A stretch of 22,329 nucleotides of DNA from a virus. Positions within the stretch are counted from its first letter, which is position 1. Each line of letters opens with the position of its first letter. The notes under the pieces were generated by a model, which did not search any database, was not told the DNA's origin, and saw only the letters and a list, made by a program, of their open reading frames with translations. The stretch spans positions 1 through 22,329 of the IMG/VR virus record IMGVR_UViG_3300030329_001963; one strand, 5' to 3'. This document shows positions 5,939 to 14,100 of this stretch, one piece after another. The position numbers and the translations under genes were made by a program.

Positions 5939-6447
5939 AAAAGTTTTTAATCTTGCTTTTACTAGCAAGTCCTGTGCAAGCAGATATGCGGCACTCCATA
6001 ACCACCTCGGCAAAAATTCAGTTAGATCAGGCTTATTCTTCGGTTTCGAGAATCGGGACAACGTACAGCGTTACGGGAAATAATGTCACACCAAGTACGA
6101 CTGTTTCAGGCACTACAACCTCTGGTGCCATCGGAGGATTGACGGCCGATAGTGTCACCGCAGGAGTACCAGCAATTGTAGATACTGACTTCGCTATAAC
6201 CACGGCTGGATCTGCCTATTCGATGACAGAAAGCCTAACGGTTGGAGATGCCGTCCAAAGTGCAACTACGGTGACGGGAGGGGTCGTGCCGAGCTTGCCG
6301 TCACTTGGCTCGACCGTAACGGGGTCGGGAGGTGTGTCAGGAGGAACCATAACGAGTTTAAGTTCGGGGGTTCATTCCTGTGGTGGCACGATGGGAGCTG
6401 GATCTAGCTGCACAGCTCAGACAATAGTTGAATCAGTTGTAGATTAG
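5935..6447 (+). CDS. Secreted Gly/Ser/Thr-rich protein, 170 aa
   Basis: A 170-aa protein with a clean signal peptide (MKKFLILLLLASPVQA, cleavage likely before D17). The rest is dominated by Thr, Ser, Gly and Val in short strand-like repeats (TVSGTTTSGAIGGL, TVTGGVVPSLPSLGSTVTG), suggesting a beta-rich exported protein. A Cys pair near the C-terminus (CGGTMGAGSSC) could form a disulphide. GC content is clearly higher than in flanking genes: 38 of 60 bases in 6241-6300 against 20 of 60 in 6601-6660. It is first of three consecutive exported proteins of a type seen in cyanophages; their role is unknown. Confidence 0.7.
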   Translation: MKKFLILLLLASPVQADMRHSITTSAKIQLDQAYSSVSRIGTTYSVTGNNVTPSTTVSGTTTSGAIGGLTADSVTAGVPAIVDTDFAITTAGSAYSMTESLTVGDAVQSATTVTGGVVPSLPSLGSTVTGSGGVSGGTITSLSSGVHSCGGTMGAGSSCTAQTIVESVVD

Positions 6448-6449
6448 TT

Positions 6450-6884
6450 TTGAAGCGTTATTTGCTGCTATTGTTGTTACTAAATAACTGGCAAAAATCA
6501 GTCATAGCAGTTCCCGTGGTACCTAACTTTTCTAGCGGAAGTATGACCGCAGTAACACGAACGACACAAAATATTACAGAGTCAATAGTTTCGACAGATT
6601 ACAATACTGGTCATTCACTATCTATAACAGGCACAAATTTAGAAATAGATGGATCGACAATGTTACCTGACCCTACAACTATTAACCAAACTGTAAATGG
6701 GACAACTTATCAATGGACTGGAGCCGATCTAACAACAATGCCCAATGTAACTATCAAAAATGCAGGGGCAGCGTTTCAAATGAATCAAGTTTACCACGGG
6801 CCAGGTTTATCAAATATAACCAACATAACTCGCACAACTCAAGTAGAAAGTGTCACAGAAACAGTCTCTACATTCTCGCAATAA
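6450..6884 (+). CDS. Secreted cyanophage-family protein, 144 aa
   Basis: A 144-aa protein starting with TTG at 6450, 2 nt after the previous stop; no ATG is available until well inside. The signal peptide is MKRYLLLLLLLNNWQKSVIA, followed by VPVVPNFSSGSMTAVTRTTQ and Asn/Thr-rich strand repeats ending NITRTTQVESVTETVSTFSQ. The PNFSSGSMTA opening and TINRT/VETxS-type ending resemble a family of short exported proteins I recall from marine T4-like cyanophages. The stop TAA (6882-6884) overlaps the presumed start of the next gene. Confidence 0.65.
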   Translation: MKRYLLLLLLLNNWQKSVIAVPVVPNFSSGSMTAVTRTTQNITESIVSTDYNTGHSLSITGTNLEIDGSTMLPDPTTINQTVNGTTYQWTGADLTTMPNVTIKNAGAAFQMNQVYHGPGLSNITNITRTTQVESVTETVSTFSQ

Positions 6885-7495
6885 TTTTTGTACTTAATCC
6901 TTTAAAAGTATTAGCAAATACCTCCCAGACCGCTGCCCCAGTGGCAAATAGTTCTGGATCAGTAACTAATATGGCCATCCAATCCCTTCAGGGAAATATG
7001 ATACAAAATCAATACGGTAATGGAATAGTTTGTCAGGGGCCAATGCTCACGGCATCTCCATTCCTAACAGATAGTTTCCAGCAGCAACTTCCAAAAGAAT
7101 ATTGGTACTCTTCACCAGTGTATGACGATGATGGAAATATTACTTATTACCAAGATGTTCGTACAGGTCAGAAAGACTCTGCAAGTTTAAATTGGGGTTT
7201 TTCAATTACATTTAGTCTTCCATTAGATAATTCATTACAAAAACGATGTAAGGCAATGGCTGATAAATGGCTTGCGATCCAAGATCAAAACCTTAAAGAC
7301 AAACAATTATCATGGCATGTTGCACGATTAAAAGAATGTGGCGCACTTAAAAAATCTGGAGTGGAATTTGCTAAAAATTCTGTTTTTTATTCTTTATGTG
7401 AAGACGTTTTAGTCAAACCAAAGATGGGACAAGTTTTACCTCACAGACATAGAATCCCTCCTATTACTTCTTCATCCTCTTCAAAGCCCGAATAG
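6881..7495 (+). CDS. Secreted cyanophage-family protein lacking a standard start codon, about 204 aa
   Basis: An exported protein with hydrophobic leader IFVLNPLKVLA then NTSQTAAP. Its body contains NMAIQSLQGNMIQNQYGNG, VCQGPMLTASPFLTD, YQDVRTGQKDSASLNWGF and an alpha-helical end with LARLKECG-like and SVFYSLCEDV motifs (two conserved-looking Cys). I recall this pattern (QxLQGxxxxNxYGNGxxCQGP, RTGQKD) from cyanomyovirus proteins. The frame is open from an ATG at 6713, but that part is an out-of-frame overlap with the previous gene. No ATG, GTG or TTG lies near the leader; the best position is ATA at 6881 overlapping the upstream TAA. The end overlaps a convergent gene by 32 nt. Confidence 0.65.
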   Translation: MIFVLNPLKVLANTSQTAAPVANSSGSVTNMAIQSLQGNMIQNQYGNGIVCQGPMLTASPFLTDSFQQQLPKEYWYSSPVYDDDGNITYYQDVRTGQKDSASLNWGFSITFSLPLDNSLQKRCKAMADKWLAIQDQNLKDKQLSWHVARLKECGALKKSGVEFAKNSVFYSLCEDVLVKPKMGQVLPHRHRIPPITSSSSSKPE

Positions 7496-8189
7496 CAGCA
7501 GTTACTTCTCTTTGATTTGTTCTTCTTTCATTAATAGACAATATTTTTTTATTTTTACCTAATTTCTTTTTGATTTTTCCAATAATTTGTTTAACCAATG
7601 GTTTTACAATCTTTAACAGAAAAGGAGCAGCGAGAGCCGAACTTGTAGCAATAAGAGTAATACTAACAGCACTAACAACTTGTGGTGGAGAGGGAATAGC
7701 ATCAACAATCCTTTGCTGCATTGTTAGCTTTTTATACTGTGTAATGCAACGATTTCCAATCAATTGATACCCAATTATTTCTTTCTTCCCATCTTCAATC
7801 TTAGTCCCGATTTCTGAAGCTCCAGCAGGCGGGCAATCCTCGATTTTCTTGGGGGGCGGTGGTTCTTGTGCTGGTGTTTCTGGCTCTTCATATCGTTGCG
7901 GTTCTGAATCTTCCGTATAAACCAATTCTTCAGGGACATAATTCATTGCATCGTATGAAGGGTATTGTGCATCACACAGAATTAAATTTCCATCAGGATC
8001 ATTGTTGACTAAATTTTCATTTTCATTGGATCGTCTTGCTTTTACACAACCAGGAATATTAACAACAGGAAATCCCATAGGCAAAACTACAGGGACATTT
8101 GGACTATCAATTTTTGGAGCGTTAATAATATAAGTTCTTACTGGTTCAATCTGAATAGAACTAACTCCTATTCTTGGAATTTCTGTCAA
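7464..8189 (-). CDS. Cyanophage-type Pro-rich membrane protein, 241 aa
   Basis: A 241-aa protein beginning MTEIPRIGVSSIQIEPVRTY, with NIPGC (44-48), a DDP-like segment NNDPDGNLILCD (62-73), an acidic Pro-rich linker (97-113, PAQEPPPPKK), DCPP (118-121), an IGYQLIGNRCI strand pair and one C-terminal membrane segment at about 171-190. A very basic tail follows (KQIIGKIKKKLGKNKK). Four Cys are spaced through the ectodomain. This ordered set matches, from memory, a conserved unknown in marine cyanomyoviruses found near tail-fibre genes. It converges with 6881-7495 and is coupled to 8186-8407 by ATGA. Confidence 0.65.
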   Translation of the reverse strand: MTEIPRIGVSSIQIEPVRTYIINAPKIDSPNVPVVLPMGFPVVNIPGCVKARRSNENENLVNNDPDGNLILCDAQYPSYDAMNYVPEELVYTEDSEPQRYEEPETPAQEPPPPKKIEDCPPAGASEIGTKIEDGKKEIIGYQLIGNRCITQYKKLTMQQRIVDAIPSPPQVVSAVSITLIATSSALAAPFLLKIVKPLVKQIIGKIKKKLGKNKKILSINERRTNQREVTAAIRALKRMKK

Positions 8190-8407
8190 AACTTAGGCAA
8201 AGACATTTTAGGTTTAGCAGTAGGGAGAACAGGCCCAGACAGTCCAGGTAGCTTTAATGATCCAGTAACTTGTTCAATTAATTGTTGCTTTAGCTTTTCT
8301 TGGTTTGTTTCGTTGGTAAGCCAAAAATAAGAAAACACCCCGCCACCAGTTATTGCTGCGACAAGCACAAAAGAAACTACACTAATAATGTTGAGAATTT
8401 TTTGCAT
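8186..8407 (-). CDS. Single-pass membrane protein, 73 aa
   Basis: A 73-aa protein with an N-terminal membrane segment at about 5-29 (LNIISVVSFVLVAAITGGGV), then a short helix (NETNQEKLKQQLIEQVTG) and a Pro/Leu-rich end (LPGLSGPVLPTAKPKMSLPK). The TM-helix-LP tail layout resembles a small cyanophage protein that accompanies the 241-aa protein. The ATGA overlap with that gene implies coupled synthesis and perhaps a common membrane complex. Confidence 0.6.
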   Translation of the reverse strand: MQKILNIISVVSFVLVAAITGGGVFSYFWLTNETNQEKLKQQLIEQVTGSLKLPGLSGPVLPTAKPKMSLPKF

Positions 8408-8427
8408 GGTAAAAGAAACTATTTTAA

Positions 8428-8449
8428 AAGCTATTGGTCACACTAGCTT
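8428..8449 (-). terminator. Weak candidate terminator, minus strand
   Basis: A 6-bp stem, AAGCTA/TAGCTT, with a 10-nt loop, followed on the minus strand by TTAAAATAG. It falls in the 50-nt gap between 8458 and 8407, the largest gap in this minus-strand group. The stem is short and AT-rich, so termination would be partial at best. Confidence 0.3.
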
Positions 8450-8457
8450 AATTCTGT

Positions 8458-8640
8458 CTATTGGGCTTTTGCCTCTGTTTCCTCTGTATCTTGTAGGACA
8501 ATCTCTTTCTGTTCAACAGTCTCAGATTGTTCAATAAGTTGCTGCTCTAAAATCTTTATTGCACCTGTTAACTCATGCAAAACAACAGTTAGCTTTTGCC
8601 TTTCAAGACTAAGCTCTTCTATTTTTTTTTGAATATCCAT
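8458..8640 (-). CDS. Coiled-coil protein, 60 aa
   Basis: A 60-aa protein that is nearly all heptad-type helix (MDIQKKIEELSLERQKLTVV, then TGAIKILEQQLIEQSETVEQ). An upstream in-frame ATG at 8679 lies inside the previous gene. The ATG at 8640 directly follows that gene's TAG (8644-8642) with one base between and gives the form I recall from cyanophages. It probably oligomerises; position next to the fibre suggests a fibre-linked or assembly role, by inference. Confidence 0.6.
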   Translation of the reverse strand: MDIQKKIEELSLERQKLTVVLHELTGAIKILEQQLIEQSETVEQKEIVLQDTEETEAKAQ

Positions 8641-8641
8641 A

Positions 8642-8899
8642 CTAGGAATAAACTTTTTTACCTGTAACGATTGCAGCATCTATGGCAGTAAAACTTTCAG
8701 TTGTCCAAATAGAAGTACTGCCATCTAATTTTTTATAGGCTTTGATTAACTCTAAATGTTCTACATTCCTTTGAATGCGTTCTTTCCACTCGGTTTCTGT
8801 TTCATTGTCTGCTTTTTCTGTGTCTGTATTAATCAGAGTGACGCTATCACCAGCAGCAGTAAAAATTGCTGCAACTTCATCTGCTGTTCTTTCAGCCAT
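8642..8899 (-). CDS. Small acidic fibre-adjacent protein, 85 aa
   Basis: An 85-aa acidic protein opening MAERTADEVAAIFTAAGDSV, with a helical middle (WKERIQRNVEHLELIKAYKK) and the end TTESFTAIDAAIVTGKKVYS. Similar short proteins (opening with A-x-R-T-A-x-E-V) lie next to fibre genes in marine phages as I recall them. It follows the fibre stop by 26 nt and precedes the coiled-coil gene by one base. An accessory or chaperone role for the fibre is plausible but not shown. Confidence 0.6.
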   Translation of the reverse strand: MAERTADEVAAIFTAAGDSVTLINTDTEKADNETETEWKERIQRNVEHLELIKAYKKLDGSTSIWTTESFTAIDAAIVTGKKVYS

Positions 8900-8925
8900 A
8901 ACAATTAAAAATGAATAAGTTTATT

Positions 8926-11061
8926 CTACCCTGCTTCGAGGGCTGTGACTTTTGCTGATAGTTCTTGTACTGCATTAATCAGAATAGGAACTAACTTAGA
9001 ATACTGCATTCCATAATTACCATCTTCATTTATATGACTAACGATCATATTTTCTGAAGTATCTCCAAATCCATGCTCCTTCTCAACTTCAATTTCATCC
9101 TGTGCAATCAAACCTACATTTAATTGTAATTGTTTCTTGCTTCCATCAGGTTTACCATCCTCATAGAAACTTCTATTATCCCAACGATAAGTAACAGGAT
9201 TTAATTTATTAATCCATGATAATCCATGATTAAATGGTGTGATGTCAGTCTTATCTCTTCTATCTGATGTAACAGTCCAATCAATCTTTATATAAGCATT
9301 AGTTGGGCTATTATCTCCTAAAACTATATTATTACTTCCTGTTGTAATTGATCCTGAAGGAGATGCCGATTTACCTGCATGATTTCCTAAACAAAGATTA
9401 TTGCCTCCTGTTGTTATATCTTGTCCTGCTGTTCTACCAATAACAGTGTTGTTATCACCAGTTGTTATTGCTTCTCCTGCTGTATAACCTACAGAAGTGT
9501 TCTGTGTTCCTGTTGTGTTTGCCTCTAACGCATTAGAACCAACAGCTACGTTATTAGCTCCTGTTGTGTTCATTTCTAAAGCAATATAACCAACGGCTGT
9601 GTTATTACTTGCAGTTGTATTTTTATCTAAAGCATGATCTCCAACGGCTGTATTATTACTACCGCTTGTGTTTTCATCTAATGCTTTACAGCCAATACCT
9701 GTATTAGATGTGCCCGTATTTACTTCTAACGCTTCAAAACCTACAGCAGTGTTATTAGTTGTAGTGGTAACTGTCTTGAGTGCAGAATAACCCACGGCCA
9801 CATTTTGTACGCCAGTTGTGTTTGCTGCTAGAGCATCTTGTCCAACGGCTGTAAGGCTTGATGCAGTTGTATTAGCTCCTAATGCATTAGTACCGATAGC
9901 AGTGTTTCCCCCTCCAGTGGTGTTTGCATCTAAAGATTGCTGACCACACGCAGTATTACTAGCACCTGTTGTGTTTGCTGCTAATGAATTATCACCACAC
10001 GCAGTATTATAAGATGCAGTTGTGTTTGCTGATAATGCAGCAGTGCCAAGTGCAGTGTTTCTAGCACCTGTAGTGTTTGCATCTAAAGCGGTATTACCTA
10101 CTGCTGTGTTATTACTTGCAGTTGTGTTTGCTCCTAACGCATCTTGGCCAACGGCTGTGTTGCTGCTGCCTGTGGTGTTTACATCTAAAGCTCTACCACC
10201 CACCGCAACATTGTTGCCTCCTGTGGTGTTTGAATCTAAAGCGGTATAACCAACTGCTGTATTTGCTGAACCTGTTGTTGTTTGCCTTAATGCTTGATAA
10301 CCAAGTCCTGTGTTTGCTGTTCCTGTTGTATTAGCCTCTAAAGCTTTATAACCTAATCCAGAGTTATCTCTTGCTGTAGTATTTGAATTTAAAGCGTTAT
10401 AACCTACAGCGACCATATATTCGCCAGTCGTGTTGGATTGTAAAGCTTGATAACCCACTGCTGTATTGTCATCAGCCGTTGTGTTTGCTTCTAATGACTT
10501 GCACCCTACGGATGTATTGCTGGCCCCTGTTGTGTTTGCCTCTAGCGCCTCGTCCCCAACTGCTGTGTTGTCATCAGCCGTTGTGTTGGCTGCTAATGCA
10601 CTTTTACCAAAGGCGCTATTTTGTCCTCCTGACGTATTTGCTGCTAAAGAGCTAGAACCACAAGCTGTGTTGCTTGCACCAGAAGTTAATGTCGTTAAAG
10701 CTTCTTTTCCAATAGCTGTGTTATTTCCTCCACTTACTGAAGCATCTAAAGCACTTTCTCCAAGAACAGTGTTACCAGCAACAGAGTTTGCACCCTTACC
10801 AATAGAAACACTATTAATAGTTGCATCTGCTGACGCGGTTATGCCACCTGTAAGGGTTCTTAGATCAACCCAGCCGTCATTAGCTGTGTTTCTCATGCGT
10901 AATAAATTATTTGAAGTATCAGCCCATAGCATGTAGCTTGCAGTGGTTGAGGGGGCTGAACCGGAACTATTATTAGTTAAGATGGCCTGTAATACATTAT
11001 TTAGATCACTTCTTACATTCGCTCCTGTAGAGTTATCAATTACATAGTCGTGGGTTGCCAT
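8926..11061 (-). CDS. Side tail fibre with 17-aa repeats and S74 chaperone domain, 711 aa
   Basis: A receptor-binding fibre in three parts. Residues 1-70 are an attachment domain common in marine phage fibres (THDYVIDNSTGANVRSDLNN...PSTTASYMLWADT). Residues 93-564 are about 28 tandem 17-residue repeats with consensus ANTTGxxNTAVGxxALx, likely a trimeric beta shaft; the unit at about 447-462 has only 16 residues. Residues about 590-711 are a Peptidase S74 intramolecular chaperone: TSDRRDKTDI with the self-cleavage Ser at 599, LNPVTYRW, NVGLIAQDE, and YSKLVPILINAVQELSAKV. The chaperone trims itself after trimerisation. It lies 44 nt after J. The very regular repeats make it open to copy-number change by recombination. 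Confidence 0.88.
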   Translation of the reverse strand: MATHDYVIDNSTGANVRSDLNNVLQAILTNNSSGSAPSTTASYMLWADTSNNLLRMRNTANDGWVDLRTLTGGITASADATINSVSIGKGANSVAGNTVLGESALDASVSGGNNTAIGKEALTTLTSGASNTACGSSSLAANTSGGQNSAFGKSALAANTTADDNTAVGDEALEANTTGASNTSVGCKSLEANTTADDNTAVGYQALQSNTTGEYMVAVGYNALNSNTTARDNSGLGYKALEANTTGTANTGLGYQALRQTTTGSANTAVGYTALDSNTTGGNNVAVGGRALDVNTTGSSNTAVGQDALGANTTASNNTAVGNTALDANTTGARNTALGTAALSANTTASYNTACGDNSLAANTTGASNTACGQQSLDANTTGGGNTAIGTNALGANTTASSLTAVGQDALAANTTGVQNVAVGYSALKTVTTTTNNTAVGFEALEVNTGTSNTGIGCKALDENTSGSNNTAVGDHALDKNTTASNNTAVGYIALEMNTTGANNVAVGSNALEANTTGTQNTSVGYTAGEAITTGDNNTVIGRTAGQDITTGGNNLCLGNHAGKSASPSGSITTGSNNIVLGDNSPTNAYIKIDWTVTSDRRDKTDITPFNHGLSWINKLNPVTYRWDNRSFYEDGKPDGSKKQLQLNVGLIAQDEIEVEKEHGFGDTSENMIVSHINEDGNYGMQYSKLVPILINAVQELSAKVTALEAG
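9370..10743 (-). repeat. 51-bp tandem coding repeats in the fibre shaft
   Basis: About 27 in-frame units, period 51 bp, encoding variants of ANTTGxxNTAVGxxALx (fibre residues 107-564). Twenty uniform units are followed by one 48-bp unit and then six more of 51 bp. Units differ at the same three or four positions (the xx after TTG and after VG), which would be surface-exposed. Confidence 0.9.
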
Positions 11062-11083
11062 TGTCTACTCTTTGTTTCTTTTT

Positions 11084-11102
11084 AGTATATCTTAAGCGCT
11101 TA
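11084..11102 (-). promoter_or_regulatory. Palindrome and -10-like box ahead of the fibre gene
   Basis: The 44-nt gap between J and the fibre contains the perfect palindrome TAAGCGCTTA (11093-11102) directly followed on the minus strand by GATATACT, where TATACT resembles a -10 box. No convincing -35 is present. It could be a fibre promoter with operator or a small processing hairpin. Confidence 0.3.
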
Positions 11103-11105
11103 TTT

Positions 11106-14100
11106 TTAGCTTCCTCGACCAAAGCCAGTAGCAGAGTATTTAAAATTGCGATTAACAAAACTAGATCCGTTTTTTACATCTATTACAAACCCAGTTGAAC
11201 TTATAGAAGATAAAGCAAAGAAATCACCTGATTGAGCATTTTCTATTGTTATCCCGATAGAAGGCAAAACAGAGTTAGCTGCAATACTTGTTCCACTTTG
11301 ACCTATAAAGAAACTGTCGGTAAAGGTTACAGTTTTACTAGATGTTCCAGAGGCTATAAGCCCATTTGTTGCGCCTGCATTACCTAAACTTGTTTCTGTT
11401 CTACTGTGCAATTCTGCTGTGTAACCCAGTTGATCAATTTCAATACTTTGCGCTGGGTCGTTAGAATCCATCTCACATCTAAATTTGAAACCTCTGGCAA
11501 TATAAGAACCATTAACAAAAGGATTAAACTGGCTAAATTCTGCGCTGTAGGTACAGTTACCACTTGTTGTTTGGCTTGAGGTGGCTGTTAATGTAAATGT
11601 ATTAGCACTTGGTACCGTTTGAATTTTATAATTTCCATCCACACCATTACCTGTAGTAAAATCAAGCACTACAAAACTACCAACAGAATATCCATGAGAT
11701 GATTTTGTGATTGTGATTGTTGTTCCTGATTGTGCATAAGTGGCAGAAGTTGATGTATCAGGATCAGAATCAGTTGTCGCTACTAATAATTTTGCTCCCA
11801 CATTAAACGCTGTTGCTGCATCAAAGTCTGTCCACGTGTCAATATTTGCTGTTCTCTTATCAATCAAATCATTTGGATAATAACCCTGAGAAACAATATG
11901 TCTTCGTAAATGTAAAGGTTGTTTTCCACCTAAATCTAAAGTATTAGCAAATTCATAAGACCCCCCTGTAATATCAACGGCTCCTAGAAAATCAAAATCA
12001 GCAATTGCATCAAAATCAGTAACAGAATCTAATTCTTCTAAGGAACCAAGAACAAGCCCATTGACCTCATCACTAAAAAAGCAATCAACTTTAGTTCCTG
12101 CAAATGGTGGGCTATCTGTATCTTCTCTATCTGTTAATACTGTTAATTTAGGAAATACATCAGGTTCTGTTTGCAACATAACAATAGAAGCGTCTCCACT
12201 GCTCAACCTTCCACCATCATCTTGAAATTTTAAAATATAAGTACCATTAACAATATTAGGAACTATTGTTTCATTTACATTTCCACTAAGAGCTGGTAAG
12301 ACATCAACTGCATTTGTGAAGGTTGCGCCACTTGTTAGATTTGAACTTCTTATTACAACGTTTCCACCGTGTAAAACATCAACATCAGTTGACTTATCAA
12401 ACCGTAATCTTACAAATTGATCTGATATAGGTTCAATAAATAAATTTTGTACATCAGAAGGAACTGCTGTTTTTCCAACTGTTGTGATTGTTGTTGTTGC
12501 TGGAGTGATGCTTGGTTTTCCTAATGCATTAATACTAAAAACTCTTATTTCATAAGTTCCATTTAATGTTTCGAAAATTGTAAAATCTGATCTTTTAACT
12601 CTTTCACTTATAAAATTTTCATTTTTAAATCTGTATTGGATATTATATTCAGTCACCCCTGCTACTGGTTCCCATTGAATAAACAATTTAGATACAGCTC
12701 TATTATTTAAAACAACAATTTGCTCTGTTGCTGTTAATGATGCAGGAGCCGCTTTTATTGCTGTTAAAGTTGTTACAACTCTTGCGGGTAAAGCTGTACC
12801 ATCTTCTACAGAAGAATATTTGTTTGGATCATGCGCAACAGCAGTAATTTGATAATTTAATTCTGAACTTTCAGTAATATTAATCACTCTAAATAATTGA
12901 AGCTTAACGGTTACATTTTCTAAAACCCATGCTGTATTAGCCTGAGGAATAGCAGAGAAGGCCGAGCCAACAGTGATTGTTGCTCCTGAAATTGTAGATA
13001 TAGTTTTTGTTTCGAGTGTTCCATCTGGAAGAATTACAGAAAGGGTTGAATCTCCAACTGTTGTTAAATCTGTATCAGTTGAATTATCAACAATTACTTG
13101 AGTAGTTGAAACACCTGTTTTAACCTTACCTCCACGTCTTACCCCTGCTTTTACAGGATCTTGAACTTGAATAACAGAACCAGGTCTAACAATCACCCCT
13201 GCATCAATTGTTGTTGTAAAAGTAACAACCTGTCCTTCATTCGACTGAGTGTGTAGAAACCACTTTGCAAGCCTGTTTGCTTGACCCCTTGATGTTGTTG
13301 CAAATCCTTTTATATTTTTTACATTCACCCCATATTTTGTAATTAAGTCAGAGTCTTCTACAGTTTCATGGTCAATTGTTTGTGTCTCATTATCAAAATA
13401 AGAAACATTTACAACACTAAATTTTGTATTTTTAGCAGAATTATTATATGCAAAACCTGCCTCGGTCACGTTAGACAAATTAAAGCAATATGCAGGATCA
13501 GCAGGCCGATCCTGAGAAATATTTATTACTCCTGCTGAGTAAAAAGGCATGACCCGCATAACAGAGCAAAGATCATTGATAAGTGAATATGCGTCTTGTG
13601 AATTTCTAATAACTACATTTGTTGCAAATCTTGGCTCGGTTCCTCCCTTTCCATCATCTATCTGTTCCCCACAATATGCACTTGCAGATTGAAAACTATA
13701 AACATCCAACTGGCTTTCTGCTATTTGATCACCAAAGCCTTTTGAAGTTGTTAAAAGGTCGTAAAGAATCCAAGCAGGATCATTTGTATATGCTTTATCT
13801 GCTTTGAATGTGCCATTAAAAACCCCTGAATACGAAAGCGATCCATCTGCTCTGACTGTAGCGTTATGAGGTATTTTGATTAAAGTCCCTCTGATTTTAT
13901 ACATCCTTTGGGGAATAGAAGGGAAAGTTTCAGCGCTGAACCTAATTGCTGTATGAGCTGTATTAGCATAAGTTTTTTGCTCATCAACAATTTCTGTGTA
14001 TGAAGTCCATTGCAGTTCATTTTGCAAGGTGGACTCTGTGCTATCGGCTGTTGTTCTATTAACTCTTATAGTTACAGGGTGAACAATACTACTAGAAAAA

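Noticed and set aside
5847-6083. Plus- and minus-strand frames crossing the 5480/5935 junction
   Set aside because: They overlap two well-supported coupled genes with signal and membrane features and lack RBS support.
6713-6880. N-terminal extension of the third exported protein from ATG 6713
   Set aside because: The extension is an Asn/Ser-rich out-of-frame reading of the upstream gene and would bury the signal peptide.
6713-6884. Programmed -1 frameshift fusing the 144-aa protein to the next exported protein
   Set aside because: No slippery heptamer occurs in the overlap and the downstream part has its own export leader, so a separate start is more likely.
9370-10743. CRISPR-like regular repeats
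   Set aside because: The repeats are contiguous, in frame, protein-coding and have no constant repeat/variable spacer alternation.
10022-10936. Plus-strand open frames opposite the fibre repeats
   Set aside because: They arise from the 51-bp periodicity of the fibre gene; their proteins are low-complexity mirror images and have no RBS.
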